The notes under the pieces were generated by a model. It was not told where the DNA came from, did no database searches, and saw nothing but the letters and a program-made list of their open reading frames with translations. The translations under genes were made by a program, and so were the position numbers. From Bacteroidota bacterium (GTDB lineage Bacteria > Bacteroidota > Bacteroidia > Bacteroidales > Prolixibacteraceae): a stretch of 41,259 nucleotides of DNA. Shown here piece by piece: positions 40,955-41,259 of this stretch (position 1 is the stretch's first letter; each line of letters opens with the position of its first letter). The stretch is from positions 1 to 41,259 of the forward strand of contig JAUYMU010000048.1 in assembly GCA_030698405.1 (NCBI GenBank), given 5' to 3'.

Positions 40955-41201
40955 TTTTTAAAATCTAATTACAGAAAGAATATAAAATATTAAGTATGAG
41001 CCGAATATTTGCTTTTTAATTTGCATTTGAGCATTGATTCCGGTTCCGGGTTCAGTTGTTGATCCCATTCAAACCTTCAACACTTACATGCAGAAGAATA
41101 TCAAATCTGAGGTCATAACATCAGACATCCAATACCTATGCTTGATTATCAACGCCTAACAGGATAATTGCCGTAAAGTAATAATCCTTATCTTAGCGGT
41201 C
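40955..41201. other. Intergenic DNA after the enzyme operon
   Basis: About 247 bp with no supported gene. AT-rich at first, then mixed. I see no T-tailed hairpin that would end the enzyme operon. An imperfect dyad, GGATAAT (41162-41168) with ATAATCC (about 41181-41187), lies just before the partial frame at 41202 and could be part of an element end, but this is weak. Confidence 0.3.
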
Positions 41202-41259
41202 ATGGGACAACTATTACTACCAATATTTCCAAGCGATACCCGAATGATCACTCTGACAC
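41202..41259 (+). CDS. Partial frame at the window edge, possible transposase-type protein
   Basis: Only 19 codons are visible: MGQLLLPIFPSDTRMITLT. The opening LLLPIFP.DT(R/K)MI resembles, from memory, the N-terminus of a helix-turn-helix transposase-type family in Bacteroidetes. The gene runs off the window. An imperfect dyad lies just upstream. With so few residues the identification is tentative. Confidence 0.35.
   Translation, partial: MGQLLLPIFPSDTRMITLT

Noticed and set aside
1-41259. CRISPR arrays, tRNA and rRNA genes
   Set aside because: No regular spaced direct repeats and no cloverleaf or rRNA-like sequence were seen on reading both strands.

Overview
The window looks like a chromosomal segment from a member of the Bacteroidota, probably Bacteroidales/Marinilabiliales (Prolixibacteraceae-like). 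This rests on a SusC/SusD pair with FecR and ECF sigma factors, a DUF3810 peptidase, Mpl, a eukaryotic-type hexokinase, TAnnTTTG promoter elements and the near absence of Shine-Dalgarno sequences. The lineage is an inference. I saw no tRNA, rRNA or CRISPR array.

Layout. (1) 1-2330: a small membrane protein, a hexokinase and an unrecognised protein with an internal duplication, all on +. (2) 2433-7109: the relic of a type III restriction-modification locus on -. The res gene is intact, but mod lacks its N-terminal half (homology stops at 6041) and has an in-frame TAA near its end. Two ORF6N genes, one cut short, and a foldback sequence (6069-6237) lie at the breakpoint. Near-identical 25-26 bp direct repeats flank the island. 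(3) 7356-11509: an MBL-fold hydrolase, a DUF3810 membrane peptidase, a small outer-membrane-type protein and Mpl (murein peptide recycling). A 23-bp perfect inverted repeat lies between the first two.

(4) 25879-11601: a run of 15 genes, all on -, mostly with gaps of 0-50 bp. Its first part encodes three different DJ-1/PfpI proteins, a benzoylformate-decarboxylase-like ThDP enzyme, a glyoxalase-II-like MBL hydrolase, two NTF2/SnoaL-like proteins and a VOC (glyoxalase-I-like) protein. Next come an LtrA membrane protein, an AGE-superfamily protein, a STAS protein and the glycogen debranching enzyme GlgX. After a 283-bp gap with strong hairpins comes a partner-switching module: STAS antagonist, RsbW-like kinase and membrane-bound RsbU-like phosphatase. 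I read this as a stress/carbon-storage locus, possibly handling reactive 2-oxo compounds. It is the best candidate here for an undescribed system.

(5) 26062-40954: a small cytoplasmic protein on -, then a polysaccharide-utilisation-type locus on +. It has two tandem ECF sigma factors, a FecR anti-sigma factor, SusC with an STN signalling domain, SusD, a GH2-type glycosidase split by a one-base frameshift, a SASA-type esterase and a secreted beta-helix protein. A strong terminator separates susCD from the enzymes. (6) The last 58 bases open a reading frame that resembles the start of a transposase-type protein.
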